From: Vibrio rumoiensis
GTDB lineage: Bacteria; Pseudomonadota; Gammaproteobacteria; Enterobacterales; Vibrionaceae
Length of the DNA: 64,000 nt
NCBI RefSeq assembly: GCF_002218045.2
Contig: NZ_AP018685.1
Coordinates: forward strand, 868,001-932,000
Reading direction: 5' to 3'
Positions within the stretch are counted from its first letter, which is position 1. The number at the start of each line of letters is the position of its first letter. A program made the translations under genes and the position numbers. This document shows positions 52,503 to 61,660 of the stretch, one piece after another. Below the pieces are notes generated by a model. The model was given only the letters and a program-made list of their open reading frames with translations, was not told where the DNA came from and did not search any database.

Positions 52503-52577
52503 TGGCTGGGCTACCTGGATTCGAACCAGGGAATGCCGGCATCAAAAGCCGGTGCCTTACCGCTTGGCGATAGCCCA
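52503..52577 (-). tRNA. tRNA-Gln (UUG), in duplicated block 1
   Basis: 75 nt with CCA; same sequence as the other Gln copies. Confidence 0.97.
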
Positions 52578-52586
52578 ACTAAATCA

Positions 52587-52671
52587 TGGTGCGGTCGGAG
52601 AGACTTGAACTCTCACACCTTGCGGCGCCAGAACCTAAATCTGGTGCGTCTACCAATTCCGCCACGACCGC
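52587..52671 (-). tRNA. tRNA-Leu (UAG), type B acceptor, in duplicated block 1
   Basis: 85 nt with CCA; same sequence as the copy 458 bp away at 52129. Confidence 0.97.
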
Positions 52672-52775
52672 AAATTCGTGACTAGGATAACTCCTAGCTT
52701 TTCGATATGAATGGTAAGTTGATTGGTTAAACTTACTTATCGAATAACGACCCTTATAAAGCATCGTTTAAAATA

Positions 52776-52852
52776 TGGTGGCTACGACGGGATTCGAACC
52801 TGTGACCCCATCATTATGAGTGATGTGCTCTAACCAACTGAGCTACGTAGCC
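52776..52852 (-). tRNA. tRNA-Met (CAU, elongator), first gene of the array
   Basis: 77 nt with CCA; same sequence as the copy at 52318. It is nearest the promoter, as metT is in E. coli. Confidence 0.96.
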
Positions 52853-52900
52853 TAAATCTTGCTGTCTCTTCAACACGTCTGTGTCTCAAGGACGGAGCGC

Positions 52901-52929
52901 ATTATGCGTATCTGGGTCGCAAGCGTCAA
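52901..52929 (-). promoter_or_regulatory. Promoter of the tRNA array
   Basis: On the minus strand TTGACG (52929-52924), a 17-bp spacer and CATAAT (52906-52901), followed by GCGCTCCG, a GC-rich discriminator typical of stable-RNA promoters under stringent control. It lies 48 bp before the first tRNA-Met. Confidence 0.8.
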
Positions 52930-53071
52930 TAGTTTTTTTTAATAATTTGACTTTCTTGAATCGTTCGACCTTTTTTTAAACAAAAAGCTTTGTTTATGAG
53001 CAAATAGCAGCGTTTTAGAGAGGGTTTTTATGATGAAAAAGAACTGAGTAAACTTTTATTTAGGCAATAAA

Positions 53072-53094
53072 AAAGCCAGCAAATAGCTGGCTTT
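53072..53094 (-). terminator. Intrinsic terminator of pth-ychF
   Basis: Nine-bp stem AAAGCCAGC / GCTGGCTTT with a 5-nt loop; on the minus strand it is followed by TTTATTGCC. It lies 30 bp past the ychF stop. Confidence 0.85.
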
Positions 53095-53124
53095 ATTAAA
53101 ATTATTAGAAATTGTGCTTGTTCT

Positions 53125-54216
53125 TTATACGTTAAAGCGGAAATGGACGACGTCACCATCTTTTACAATGTAATCTTTACCTTCTAAACGCCATTTACCC
53201 GCTTCTTTTGCACCACTTTCACCTTTAAATTGGATGAAATCATCATAACCAACAACTTCGGCACGGATGAAGCCTTTTTCGAAATCAGTATGAATTTTAC
53301 CTGCAGCTTGTGGGGCCGTAGCACCAACAGGGATTGTCCATGCACGAACTTCCTGCACACCGGCAGTAAAGTAAGTTTGTAGGTCAAGTAGTTCGTAGCC
53401 AGAACGAATAACACGGTTTAGGCCTGGTTCTTCAATGCCAAGATCGGCTAAGAACTCATTGCGGTCTTCTTCATCCAATTCTGACATTTCAGATTCAATG
53501 GCTGCGCAAACAGGTACTACAACGGCATTTTCACCTTTCGCGTATTCACGTACTTTATCGAGGAATGGGTTATTTTCGAAACCATCTTCGTTTACGTTAG
53601 CAATGTACATGGTTGGCTTTAAAGTCAGGAAGTTTAAGTAGCCTACCGCAGCTAGTTCTTCTTTACTTAGCTCTACAGAGCGCGCCATGCCACCTTCGGT
53701 AAAGACAGGGAGTAGCTTTTCTAGAACTGTGATTTCATATTTCGCGTCTTTATCTCCGCCTTTGGCTTTTTTAGCTTGACGTTGAATGGCGCGCTCACAG
53801 CTATCTAAATCAGCAAGAGCAAGCTCAAGGTTGATGATTTCGATATCTTCAATTGGAGAAATTCGACCTGCAACGTGAACAATGTTTTCATTCTCAAAAC
53901 AACGAACAACGTGACCAATCGCATCAGTTTCACGGATGTTCGCGAGGAATTTGTTACCTAAGCCTTCACCTTTTGATGCACCTGCAACCAACCCTGCGAT
54001 ATCAACGAATTCCATCGTCGTTGGAAGAATACGTTTAGGGTTAACAATTTCAGCTAACGCATCCAAGCGTAGATCCGGCACTGGTACCACACCAGTATTT
54101 GGTTCAATCGTACAGAAAGGGAAGTTAGCCGCTTCAATACCCGCTTTTGTTAATGCATTAAACAATGTTGATTTACCTACGTTTGGTAAACCGACGATTC
54201 CACATTTGAAACCCAT
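53125..54216 (-). CDS. ychF: Redox-responsive ATPase YchF (Obg-like GTPase family)
   Basis: 363-residue P-loop protein of the Obg/OLA1 group that prefers ATP. Walker A GLPNVGKST at residues 8-16, DIAGLVAGASKGEGLGN (G3), a coiled-coil insertion, and a C-terminal TGS domain (about 280-363). It binds ribosomes and affects oxidative-stress responses in E. coli. Located 70 bp after pth, an arrangement shared with E. coli. Confidence 0.96.
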   Translation of the reverse strand: MGFKCGIVGLPNVGKSTLFNALTKAGIEAANFPFCTIEPNTGVVPVPDLRLDALAEIVNPKRILPTTMEFVDIAGLVAGASKGEGLGNKFLANIRETDAIGHVVRCFENENIVHVAGRISPIEDIEIINLELALADLDSCERAIQRQAKKAKGGDKDAKYEITVLEKLLPVFTEGGMARSVELSKEELAAVGYLNFLTLKPTMYIANVNEDGFENNPFLDKVREYAKGENAVVVPVCAAIESEMSELDEEDRNEFLADLGIEEPGLNRVIRSGYELLDLQTYFTAGVQEVRAWTIPVGATAPQAAGKIHTDFEKGFIRAEVVGYDDFIQFKGESGAKEAGKWRLEGKDYIVKDGDVVHFRFNV

Positions 54217-54286
54217 GATATTAACCTTCTTTCATTCGGCATTGTTGGCCGACTTATGTTGTAATTTGATGACCTTTCGAGATGAA

Positions 54287-54877
54287 TTATTCAGCTTTAA
54301 AGGTATGTAATCTATTTTGCGCTTTTGCTAAGCCGTCTTTGAGTAGGATATCTAAGCTTCTCACTGCCTCATCGACCACTGCGTCGAGTAATTCTTGTTC
54401 TTTGGCTGGTGCTTTGCCGAGGACATAGCCAGCAACACGATCTTTGTGTCCAGGGTGGCCAATACCGATTCTTAGGCGATAAAAATCTTTGTTATTGGCT
54501 TGTTTGGCAATGATATCTTTTAGCCCATTATGGCCACCATGCCCGCCGCCTTTCTTGAATTTAGCAACCCCAGGAGGAAGATCCAACTCATCATGAGCAA
54601 CCATGATCTCTTCTGGTTTTATTTGATAAAACTTAGCGAGAGCAGCAACGGATTTGCCGGACAAATTCATGAACGTCGTTGGAATCAGTAAGCGAAGATC
54701 TTGGCCATTAACCAAAATACGCCCGGTGTGGCCATAGAACTTACTTTCGTCTTTTAGCGTAACGTTGTGAACGCGAGCTAATTCTTCAACCACCCATGCA
54801 CCTGCATTATGGCGAGTTTTTGCATATTCCGGTCCGGGATTCGCGAGACCAACAAGTAATTTGATAGGTTGAGTCAA
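54287..54877 (-). CDS. pth: Peptidyl-tRNA hydrolase
   Basis: Frees tRNA from peptidyl-tRNA dropped off ribosomes. 196 residues; catalytic histidine in TRHNAGAWVVE (about residue 22), conserved Asn in FMNLSG and Asp in VAHDELDLPPG. The start is TTG 54877; the spacing to GAGA upstream is adequate. It is followed by ychF. Confidence 0.95.
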   Translation of the reverse strand: MTQPIKLLVGLANPGPEYAKTRHNAGAWVVEELARVHNVTLKDESKFYGHTGRILVNGQDLRLLIPTTFMNLSGKSVAALAKFYQIKPEEIMVAHDELDLPPGVAKFKKGGGHGGHNGLKDIIAKQANNKDFYRLRIGIGHPGHKDRVAGYVLGKAPAKEQELLDAVVDEAVRSLDILLKDGLAKAQNRLHTFKAE

Positions 54878-54959
54878 AGTCTAGTTCTCTTTCCAAATTT
54901 AAAAAGCGCGGCATGATAGCATATTTTTTAGCTTGATGGTGAAGGCGATAAATATAAAA

Positions 54960-54989
54960 AAACCACTTCACCGTAAAGTAAAGTGGTTT
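54960..54989 (-). terminator. Intrinsic terminator of lolB-ispE-prs
   Basis: Nine-bp stem AAACCACTT / AAGTGGTTT with a loop that can extend pairing; on the minus strand it is followed by TTTTTATA, a strong T run. It is placed 28 bp past the prs stop. Confidence 0.85.
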
Positions 54990-55016
54990 AATTTTTCGAG
55001 TCTCGAATTTCTGCTA

Positions 55017-55961
55017 TTAGTTAAACATCGCAGAAATAGATTCTTCGTTACTAATACGACGAATCGCTTCAGCCAGCATGCTTGAAAGCGTTAGCTGAGT
55101 GACTTTACCCGTTGCTTTCATTTCTTCTGATAGCTTAATTGAGTCAGTGATGATCACTTGGTCAAGAACTGAATTCTTAATGTTTTCAGCTGCTTTACCA
55201 GAGAATACAGCGTGCGTTGCGTATGCGAATACACGCTTAGCGCCACGTTCTTTTAATGCTTCAGCTGCTTTACATAGTGTGCCACCAGTGTCGATCATGT
55301 CGTCAACGATCACACAGTCGCGACCTTTAACATCACCGATTAGGTTCATTACTTCAGAAACGTTGGCGCGTGGGCGACGTTTATCAACAATCGCGATGTC
55401 CGTATCGTCTAACATTTTTGCTGTTGCACGAGCACGTACAACACCGCCTAAGTCAGGAGATACAACAACAGGATCTTCAAGGTTACGAGACTTCATATCT
55501 TCCATCAGTACCGGAGTACCGAAGATGTTGTCTACAGGAACATCAAAGAAACCTTGGATTTGTTCTGCATGTAAGTCGATAGTCAAAACGCGGTCAACAC
55601 CAACGTTAGAAAGGAAATCTGCAACAACTTTTGCAGTGATTGGAACACGAGCTGAACGGACACGACGGTCTTGGCGTGCGTAACCAAAGTAAGGAATTAC
55701 CGCTGTAATACGACCCGCAGAAGCGCGGCGCATTGCATCGATCATGACGACTAATTCCATTAAGTTGTCGTTGGTTGGGGCACAGGTAGATTGGATGATG
55801 AATACATCACTACCACGAACATTTTCATTGATTTGTACAGCGACTTCGCCGTCGGAAAAACGGTTAACAGTTGCGTCACCAAGGGAAATGTAAAGACGAT
55901 CTGCAATACGTTGGGCTAGTTCAGGTGTGGCGTTACCAGCAAATAGCTTCATATCAGGCAC
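55017..55961 (-). CDS. prs: Ribose-phosphate pyrophosphokinase
   Basis: Makes PRPP from ribose 5-phosphate and ATP for purine, pyrimidine, NAD, His and Trp synthesis. 314 residues, nearly collinear with E. coli Prs (315). PRPP loop VIVDDMIDTGGTL; flexible loop RQDRRVRSAR. The start is GTG 55961, giving MPDMKLFAGN as in E. coli, where the start is also GTG. It lies 27 bp after ispE. Confidence 0.97.
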   Translation of the reverse strand: MPDMKLFAGNATPELAQRIADRLYISLGDATVNRFSDGEVAVQINENVRGSDVFIIQSTCAPTNDNLMELVVMIDAMRRASAGRITAVIPYFGYARQDRRVRSARVPITAKVVADFLSNVGVDRVLTIDLHAEQIQGFFDVPVDNIFGTPVLMEDMKSRNLEDPVVVSPDLGGVVRARATAKMLDDTDIAIVDKRRPRANVSEVMNLIGDVKGRDCVIVDDMIDTGGTLCKAAEALKERGAKRVFAYATHAVFSGKAAENIKNSVLDQVIITDSIKLSEEMKATGKVTQLTLSSMLAEAIRRISNEESISAMFN

Positions 55962-55988
55962 GGTGGAAACCTCGGGTTGCGTCCAGTT

Positions 55989-56909
55989 TTAAATTGAGTT
56001 GTGGTCGGCTTGTTTATAGTCAGCCAAAGTCTTATGAAGTGGTGAAATGTTCACCCCTTTGGCGATAAAGCCGAAGACACTATTTGATTCTGTTTGAGTG
56101 TGGAGCTGTTCAAGAACAATTTCTGCTTCGGCTTGAGTATCAAACTCAGCAAAAAGACACGAGCCCGTTCCAGTCAATCTCGACGGCGCGTATTGTAGCA
56201 GCCATGAAAGTTGCTTAGCAACCTCCGGATAGAGCAAAGTGACGATTTTTTCGCAATCGTTTCCGTAGGGCTGCTGTAAAAGCGTTGTAAGATCTTGCTT
56301 TGGCGTGTTTCTGGTGAGATCAGGGTGAGTGAAAATTTCTGCTGTTGCAATATTTTCTTCAGGTTTGATCACAAGATACCATTTCTCATTTGGCGTAGCG
56401 GGAGTTAACTCTTCTCCAACCCCTTCAGCAAATGCCGCTTGGCCTCGAACAAACACTGGCACATCTGCACCCAGTTTTAACCCTAACTCAGCCAATTTAT
56501 CCAATGAAAAATTCAACTGCCAAGCGGTATTTAACACCACAAGAGCAGTAGCCGCATTGGATGAACCGCCACCTAAGCCTCCACCCATTGGTAATATCTT
56601 ATTTAAAGAGATGTCAGCGCCAAGCGATGCGGCATTTTGAATGCCTTGCATCTTAGCCTCATTTCGTAGAGCTTGAGCGGCCTTCCAAATTAAATTGCTT
56701 TCTAATTCAACTCCAGGAATTTCAGGTGAGATTGTGATTGTTCCTGAGCGATTGGGTGAAAATTTTAAGGTGTCACCGAAATCAATGAATTGGAATAAGG
56801 TTTGCAATTCATGGTAACCATTATCGAGCCTGCCTGTGATATACAAAAATAGATTTAGTTTTGCAGGTGAAGGCCATTCAATCTGTGCAAGCGTTGAGTG
56901 TTGAGACAT
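55989..56909 (-). CDS. ispE: 4-diphosphocytidyl-2-C-methyl-D-erythritol kinase
   Basis: GHMP kinase of the non-mevalonate isoprenoid pathway. 306 residues; substrate-binding SPAKLNLFL near the N-terminus, ATP loop PMGGGLGGGSSNAA (about 97-110), and C-terminal GTGSCLFAEF. ATG 56909 overlaps the lolB stop as TAATG, so translation is probably coupled; an ATG four codons earlier lies inside lolB. Confidence 0.95.
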   Translation of the reverse strand: MSQHSTLAQIEWPSPAKLNLFLYITGRLDNGYHELQTLFQFIDFGDTLKFSPNRSGTITISPEIPGVELESNLIWKAAQALRNEAKMQGIQNAASLGADISLNKILPMGGGLGGGSSNAATALVVLNTAWQLNFSLDKLAELGLKLGADVPVFVRGQAAFAEGVGEELTPATPNEKWYLVIKPEENIATAEIFTHPDLTRNTPKQDLTTLLQQPYGNDCEKIVTLLYPEVAKQLSWLLQYAPSRLTGTGSCLFAEFDTQAEAEIVLEQLHTQTESNSVFGFIAKGVNISPLHKTLADYKQADHNSI

Positions 56910-57577
56910 TATAGGATCCATTTGCTGATCAAGATTTTAATTTCGGTATTCGTATCGTTTTGGTGCAAAAGCATCTGTTTTGGCAAAGTAATGCTCTGTT
57001 GTTTATTCGCCACACTTTGATAGCTTTGATAAGTGAGATTCCATTCGCGGTTATCGATTGATTTCGTTAAGCTTTCCACTGTGTTGGCTTGGTTGAATAT
57101 CACGTTGTCTGCTTGGGTTGGTAAACCTTTAATCCAATCGGGTAATTGGCTAACCGGTATTGCCAGCCCGGTTAAATGTTCGATGAGAGTGTTGGCTTGT
57201 TGGGCGGTTTGAACTTGCCCATCTGAATTAGTCACCATGGCGCCAGTAGGCGTCATTTGAACGGTCAGCATCGTTTGCCCAAACACAGACAGTAACTTGA
57301 GCTCACTATACGAAGAGGCGTGTTTAAGGATGAAATTCAACGATTGACGATGCTCTGAATCTTTATAGCCGATTTTACCTGTGGCTTTAAAGGTGTTGAG
57401 TTGTTCTAGAGTTTGTTTTTGAGCTTGCCAATCAACAGAATAATTTTCTTGTGTTGGCGGTACGCTGCTACATCCGGTAAGAATTAACACCAATGCCGAC
57501 AGTAATACTGTAGAAAAGCGTTGAATAGGTGAACGGGCACTCAATGTGGTGCGAATAAAAGCTAAACTAGATAACAA
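56909..57577 (-). CDS. lolB: Outer-membrane lipoprotein receptor LolB
   Basis: Accepts lipoproteins from LolA and inserts them into the outer membrane. The TTG at 57577 is preferred (AAAGGA 7 bases upstream), giving 222 residues with lipobox LTGC and lipidated Cys36; an in-frame TTG at 57613 has no ribosome-binding site. The signal region is long, with basic residues before the hydrophobic stretch. The mature domain is an 11-stranded half-barrel type by homology (FKATGKIGYKDSEHRQSLNF). Divergent from hemA and coupled to ispE, the usual order in gammaproteobacteria. Confidence 0.88.
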   Translation of the reverse strand: MLSSLAFIRTTLSARSPIQRFSTVLLSALVLILTGCSSVPPTQENYSVDWQAQKQTLEQLNTFKATGKIGYKDSEHRQSLNFILKHASSYSELKLLSVFGQTMLTVQMTPTGAMVTNSDGQVQTAQQANTLIEHLTGLAIPVSQLPDWIKGLPTQADNVIFNQANTVESLTKSIDNREWNLTYQSYQSVANKQQSITLPKQMLLHQNDTNTEIKILISKWIL

Positions 57578-57833
57578 AGCGGCTTCCTTTGACAGTTCAT
57601 AATTGAGTGGCAACTATACCACTGTATTTGTGGAGAGAGCATTAGTAATAGAATATTTAACCTTCAGCTGTAATTCGATAGTCGACAATGCCGCTATTTC
57701 GACCTTTTGTATCACCCTATTTGGGGTTTGATGTTAGAAAAGTGGGAATAAAAAGTGATGCCTCTTTCATTAATAAGTCCCATCAAGTAAAATTGCGTCC
57801 CTTTTATAATAAATTTCAGAGTGTCCTCACTAG
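57578..57833. promoter_or_regulatory. Divergent lolB / hemA promoter region
   Basis: 256 bp without a gene. CTTTTATAATAAAT (57801-57814) contains a perfect -10 hexamer TATAAT (57805-57810) 24 bp before the hemA ATG; no clear -35 is seen 17 bp further up. The lolB promoter is not obvious. Confidence 0.4.
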
Positions 57834-59093
57834 ATGTCTTTGCTTGCTATTGGTATCAATCACAATACAGCGTCGGTTGAGTTGCGAGAGAAAATTGCAT
57901 TTTCACCGGAAAAACTGTCTGAAGCATTAGCTCAGATAGCGCTAAGTGACGCCATAAAAAGCGGTGTCATTGTTTCTACGTGTAATCGAACTGAAATTTA
58001 TTGCGATGTCAAAAAAGGCACAACGAAAGGTTATGTCATTGATTGGTTGATGAACTTTCACCAGTTAGAGTCTGATGAATTGATGTCGAGTATTTATACT
58101 TACGAAGAACAAGCTGCCGTGCGTCATTTAATGCGCGTGGCATGTGGTCTCGATTCCTTGGTGCTTGGCGAGCCACAAATCTTAGGTCAAGTGAAGCAAG
58201 CTTATGCTGAATCCACTGAGCTAAAAGCGGTTAATGGCATGACAGAAAAACTTTTCCATAAAGCCTTTTCCGTTGCTAAACGGGTTCGCACTGAGACTGC
58301 AATCGGTGGTAGTGCGGTGTCTGTTGCCTATGCGGCATGTATTTTAGCCAAACAAATTTTTGAATCGATGAAAAATGTGACGGTTTTACTGGTGGGTGCC
58401 GGTGAAACGATTGAATTGGTCGCCAAACATATTTCATCGACAGAATGTAAAAAAATCATCGTGGCTAACCGTACGCTTGAACGAGCGAAAATCTTGGCGG
58501 ATCAATTCGGTGGTGAAACCATTACCTTGTCTGAAATTCCTGAGCATTTGGCGGAGGCTGACATTGTCATCAGTTCTACTGCGAGCCCATTGCCAATCAT
58601 TGGGAAAGGTATGGTTGAGAGCGCATTGAAAAAGCGTAAACATCAGCCAATGCTACTCGTTGATATTGCGGTTCCTCGTGATATTGAATCTCAGGTAGGC
58701 GATCTAGATGATGCTTACTTATATAGTGTGGATGACTTACAAGGCATCGTGAATAAAAACATGGAACAAAGGAAAGTCGAAGCGATTCAAGCTGAAGCGA
58801 TTGTCTCAGAAGAAAGCGCGGCATTCATGACCTGGTTACGTTCACTTCAAGCCGTTGATAGCATTCGTGATTATCGCGAACAAGCCAATGAAATTAAAAA
58901 CGATCTACTGGAAAAAAGCCTAAACGCGCTTTCGGCTGGTGGTGATCCTGAAAAAGTATTACGCGAATTAAGTAATAAACTCACTAACCGTTTAATTCAC
59001 ACTCCTACACGAGCTATGCAAGTTGTCGCAGAGCAAGGTGAGCCAGAAAAACTTGCCATTATTCGTCAAAGCTTAGGTTTAGAAGAGCTCTAG
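57834..59093 (+). CDS. hemA: Glutamyl-tRNA reductase
   Basis: First committed step of C5 tetrapyrrole synthesis: reduces Glu-tRNA(Glu) to glutamate-1-semialdehyde. 419 residues; catalytic Cys50 in VSTCNRTEIY, GEPQILGQVK and the NADPH loop VLLVGAGETIELVAKH. Transcribed with prfA (110 bp gap), as in E. coli. Confidence 0.96.
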   Translation: MSLLAIGINHNTASVELREKIAFSPEKLSEALAQIALSDAIKSGVIVSTCNRTEIYCDVKKGTTKGYVIDWLMNFHQLESDELMSSIYTYEEQAAVRHLMRVACGLDSLVLGEPQILGQVKQAYAESTELKAVNGMTEKLFHKAFSVAKRVRTETAIGGSAVSVAYAACILAKQIFESMKNVTVLLVGAGETIELVAKHISSTECKKIIVANRTLERAKILADQFGGETITLSEIPEHLAEADIVISSTASPLPIIGKGMVESALKKRKHQPMLLVDIAVPRDIESQVGDLDDAYLYSVDDLQGIVNKNMEQRKVEAIQAEAIVSEESAAFMTWLRSLQAVDSIRDYREQANEIKNDLLEKSLNALSAGGDPEKVLRELSNKLTNRLIHTPTRAMQVVAEQGEPEKLAIIRQSLGLEEL

Positions 59094-59203
59094 CTGTATT
59101 TAAACTGCGGTATAAAAGCATGTGGTATGAAATGCCAAGTTTATTTAGCTCGATTGTGATGAAACGTCCCCCTTTTATTGAACATTAAAAAAAGAACTAG
59201 ATT

Positions 59204-60292
59204 ATGAAATCGTCAATTTTGACAAAATTAGAAACACTGGTTGAACGTTACGAAGAGGTTCAACATTTGCTCGGTGACCCTGGTGTCATTGGCGATCAAA
59301 ATAAATTCCGCGCACTTTCAAAAGAATACTCTCAATTAGAAGAAGTGACTAAATGCTTCCAAGCGTATCAACAAGCGCAAGAAGATTTAGCCGCAGCGGA
59401 AGAGATGGCGCAAGAAGATGACGCTGAAATGCGTGAAATGGCGCAAGAAGAAATCAAAGAGGCGAAAGCCGCGATTGAGCGTTTAGAAGCTGAGCTGCAA
59501 ATTCTATTGATTCCTAAAGATCCGAATGATGATCGTAACTGTTTCCTCGAAATTCGTGCGGGAGCGGGGGGCGATGAAGCGGGTATTTTTGCCGGTGACC
59601 TTTTCCGTATGTATAGCCGTTTTGCTGAGAAAAAGGGTTGGAAAATTGAAGTTATAAGCAGCAATGTGTCAGAGCAAGGCGGTTTTAAAGAAATGATCGC
59701 GAAAGTGAATGGCGAGGGTGCGTATGGCGTATTGAAATTTGAATCGGGCGGTCATCGCGTACAGCGTGTACCTGCCACAGAATCACAAGGTCGTGTACAT
59801 ACCTCTGCGTGTACGGTTGCAGTTATGGCGGAAATTCCAGAAGCGGAAATTCCAGAAATTAAAGCATCGGATTTAAAAATTGATACCTTCCGTTCTTCAG
59901 GCGCGGGTGGCCAGCACGTTAACACCACCGATTCAGCGATCCGTATTACCCACTTACCTACCGGCACGGTGGTAGAGTGTCAGGACGAACGTTCGCAACA
60001 TAAAAACAAAGCCAAAGCGATGGCAGTACTGGCAGCCCGTATTATTAAAGCTGAAGAAGAAAAACGTGCGGCGGCTGAATCTGATACCCGTCGTAACTTA
60101 TTAGGTTCTGGTGACCGTAGTGACCGTATTCGCACTTACAACTATCCACAAGGCCGTGTGTCAGATCACCGTATTAACCTAACGCTTTATCGTTTAAACG
60201 AAGTGATGGAAGGGGATTTGCAAAGCTTGGTTGACCCTGTCATTCAAGAGCATCAAGCCGACCAATTAGCCGCGTTGTCTGAGCAATATTAA
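59204..60292 (+). CDS. prfA: Peptide chain release factor 1
   Basis: Recognises UAA and UAG. 362 residues; stop-codon-reading tripeptide Pro190-Ala-Thr192 and catalytic GGQ at 235-237 in SSGAGGQHVN, whose glutamine is methylated by PrmC, encoded next. prmC starts 5 bp after the stop. Confidence 0.97.
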   Translation: MKSSILTKLETLVERYEEVQHLLGDPGVIGDQNKFRALSKEYSQLEEVTKCFQAYQQAQEDLAAAEEMAQEDDAEMREMAQEEIKEAKAAIERLEAELQILLIPKDPNDDRNCFLEIRAGAGGDEAGIFAGDLFRMYSRFAEKKGWKIEVISSNVSEQGGFKEMIAKVNGEGAYGVLKFESGGHRVQRVPATESQGRVHTSACTVAVMAEIPEAEIPEIKASDLKIDTFRSSGAGGQHVNTTDSAIRITHLPTGTVVECQDERSQHKNKAKAMAVLAARIIKAEEEKRAAAESDTRRNLLGSGDRSDRIRTYNYPQGRVSDHRINLTLYRLNEVMEGDLQSLVDPVIQEHQADQLAALSEQY

Positions 60293-60297
60293 TCGAC

Positions 60298-61146
60298 ATG
60301 CTCAGTATTGAAGCTAACTTACAAGCGGCAATTGAAGCCTTAATTGCCAGTGGTTCGGAAACACCGGCGCTTGATGCCGCTGTTTTGATGTGCCACGCAC
60401 TGGATAAGCCACGCAGTTATTTATTGACGTGGCCAGAAAGAGAGCTTGACGACGCACAGCAAGTGAACTTTGATGATTTACTTGCTAAACGTATTGGTGG
60501 GCAACCAGTGGCTTACATTGTTGGTGAGCGAGAATTTTGGTCACTACCATTAGAGGTTGCGCCTTCAACGTTAATTCCTCGTGCCGATACCGAAAGATTG
60601 GTTGAGCTAGCATTAGAAAAAATTCCAGCAATCGAGGGGGATATTCTTGATTTGGGGACCGGAACAGGGGCTATTGCACTTGCACTGGCGTCTGAATTTC
60701 CTACTCGCCATGTGATTGGTATTGATTTACAACCAGAAGCGCAGCAACTCGCGACCCGTAATGGGCAAAAATTAAATCTAACTAATGCGGAATTTTTACA
60801 AGGCAGTTGGTTTGAACCATTAGCGGAACACTCTGAATTTGCCTGTATTGTGAGTAACCCTCCTTATATTGATAAGATGGATCCTCATCTTGCACAAGGT
60901 GATGTTCGATTTGAACCTCTGACTGCGCTAGTCGCAGAAGAAAAGGGGCTCGCGGATCTTAGCTATATAGCCGACAATGCACGTCAGTACTTGAAAGCGG
61001 GTGGTTGGTTATTAATGGAACACGGCTACGATCAAGGGAGTGCGGTTCGCCAAATTCTTACGCAAGCAAGCTACCAACACGTCACAACCGAACAAGATTA
61101 TGGTCACAATGATCGTGTCACACTCGGTTGCTGGCTAAACTCTTGA
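60298..61146 (+). CDS. prmC: Peptide chain release factor N(5)-glutamine methyltransferase
   Basis: Methylates the GGQ glutamine of RF1 and RF2. 282 residues; SAM motif DLGTGTG at 118-124 and the NPPY catalytic motif at 187-190. Directly follows prfA, its substrate gene, as in most gammaproteobacteria. Confidence 0.96.
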   Translation: MLSIEANLQAAIEALIASGSETPALDAAVLMCHALDKPRSYLLTWPERELDDAQQVNFDDLLAKRIGGQPVAYIVGEREFWSLPLEVAPSTLIPRADTERLVELALEKIPAIEGDILDLGTGTGAIALALASEFPTRHVIGIDLQPEAQQLATRNGQKLNLTNAEFLQGSWFEPLAEHSEFACIVSNPPYIDKMDPHLAQGDVRFEPLTALVAEEKGLADLSYIADNARQYLKAGGWLLMEHGYDQGSAVRQILTQASYQHVTTEQDYGHNDRVTLGCWLNS

Positions 61147-61209
61147 ATGCTTTCTATTTAATACAGATAACGGTTAGCATGAGCTGACTATCAAAGGAAG
61201 AGATAAACA

Positions 61210-61590
61210 ATGTTATATACCTCAATGAAGCACGTACATTTACTGGCTATTGCACTGAGTGTTTTATTTTTAACGGTTCGTTATATTTTGATGATGATGG
61301 ATTCGCCGTTACTGAATAAGAAATTCTTTAAAGTGACACCTCATATCGTCGATACCGTATTACTCACCTCGGGTATTGCCCTGATTTTTATTACAGGATT
61401 TATTCCATTTACTGCCGCTGGTGCATGGTTGACGGAAAAAATCACCTGCGTTTTAGTTTACATAGCTCTTGGTTTTGTCGCGTTGAAATTAGGCCGTGGC
61501 AAGGTTATTCGTACCGTGGCATTTTTTGGTGCTTTAGGTTGGTTATATTGGGCAGCGCATCTTGCGATGACCAAAGTTCCGACGCTATAA
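61210..61590 (+). CDS. SirB2-family membrane protein
   Basis: 126-residue integral membrane protein with four hydrophobic helices, SirB2/YchQ family (named from Salmonella sirB). Molecular function unknown. Lies between prmC and a SirB1-family gene, the conserved order before kdsA. Confidence 0.85.
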   Translation: MLYTSMKHVHLLAIALSVLFLTVRYILMMMDSPLLNKKFFKVTPHIVDTVLLTSGIALIFITGFIPFTAAGAWLTEKITCVLVYIALGFVALKLGRGKVIRTVAFFGALGWLYWAAHLAMTKVPTL

Positions 61591-61660
61591 ACACGGTTTT
61601 AACTTAAAAGTGATAACTTTAATTCGAAACCGATAGCTTTAACTTGAGTAGTTTGACGTA

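Noticed and set aside
51448..52764. Several 60-80 codon frames in the tRNA array, two of them identical
   Set aside because: They run through tRNA genes and spacers; the identical pair only reflects the 350-bp tRNA duplication.
51204..52852. Regularly spaced repeats that could suggest a CRISPR array
   Set aside because: The repeats are 75-85 nt tRNA genes with cloverleaf structure and encoded CCA; no cas genes are nearby.
51041..53124. Possible genomic island at the tRNA cluster
   Set aside because: There is no integrase and no attachment repeat outside tRNA copies, and the flanking genes are housekeeping.
53936..54310. 124-codon plus-strand frame over ychF and the pth end
   Set aside because: Antisense to two well-supported genes; the composition is that of a reverse frame.
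55099..55683. 194-codon open frame on the plus strand
   Set aside because: Antisense to prs; a shadow of its codon usage.
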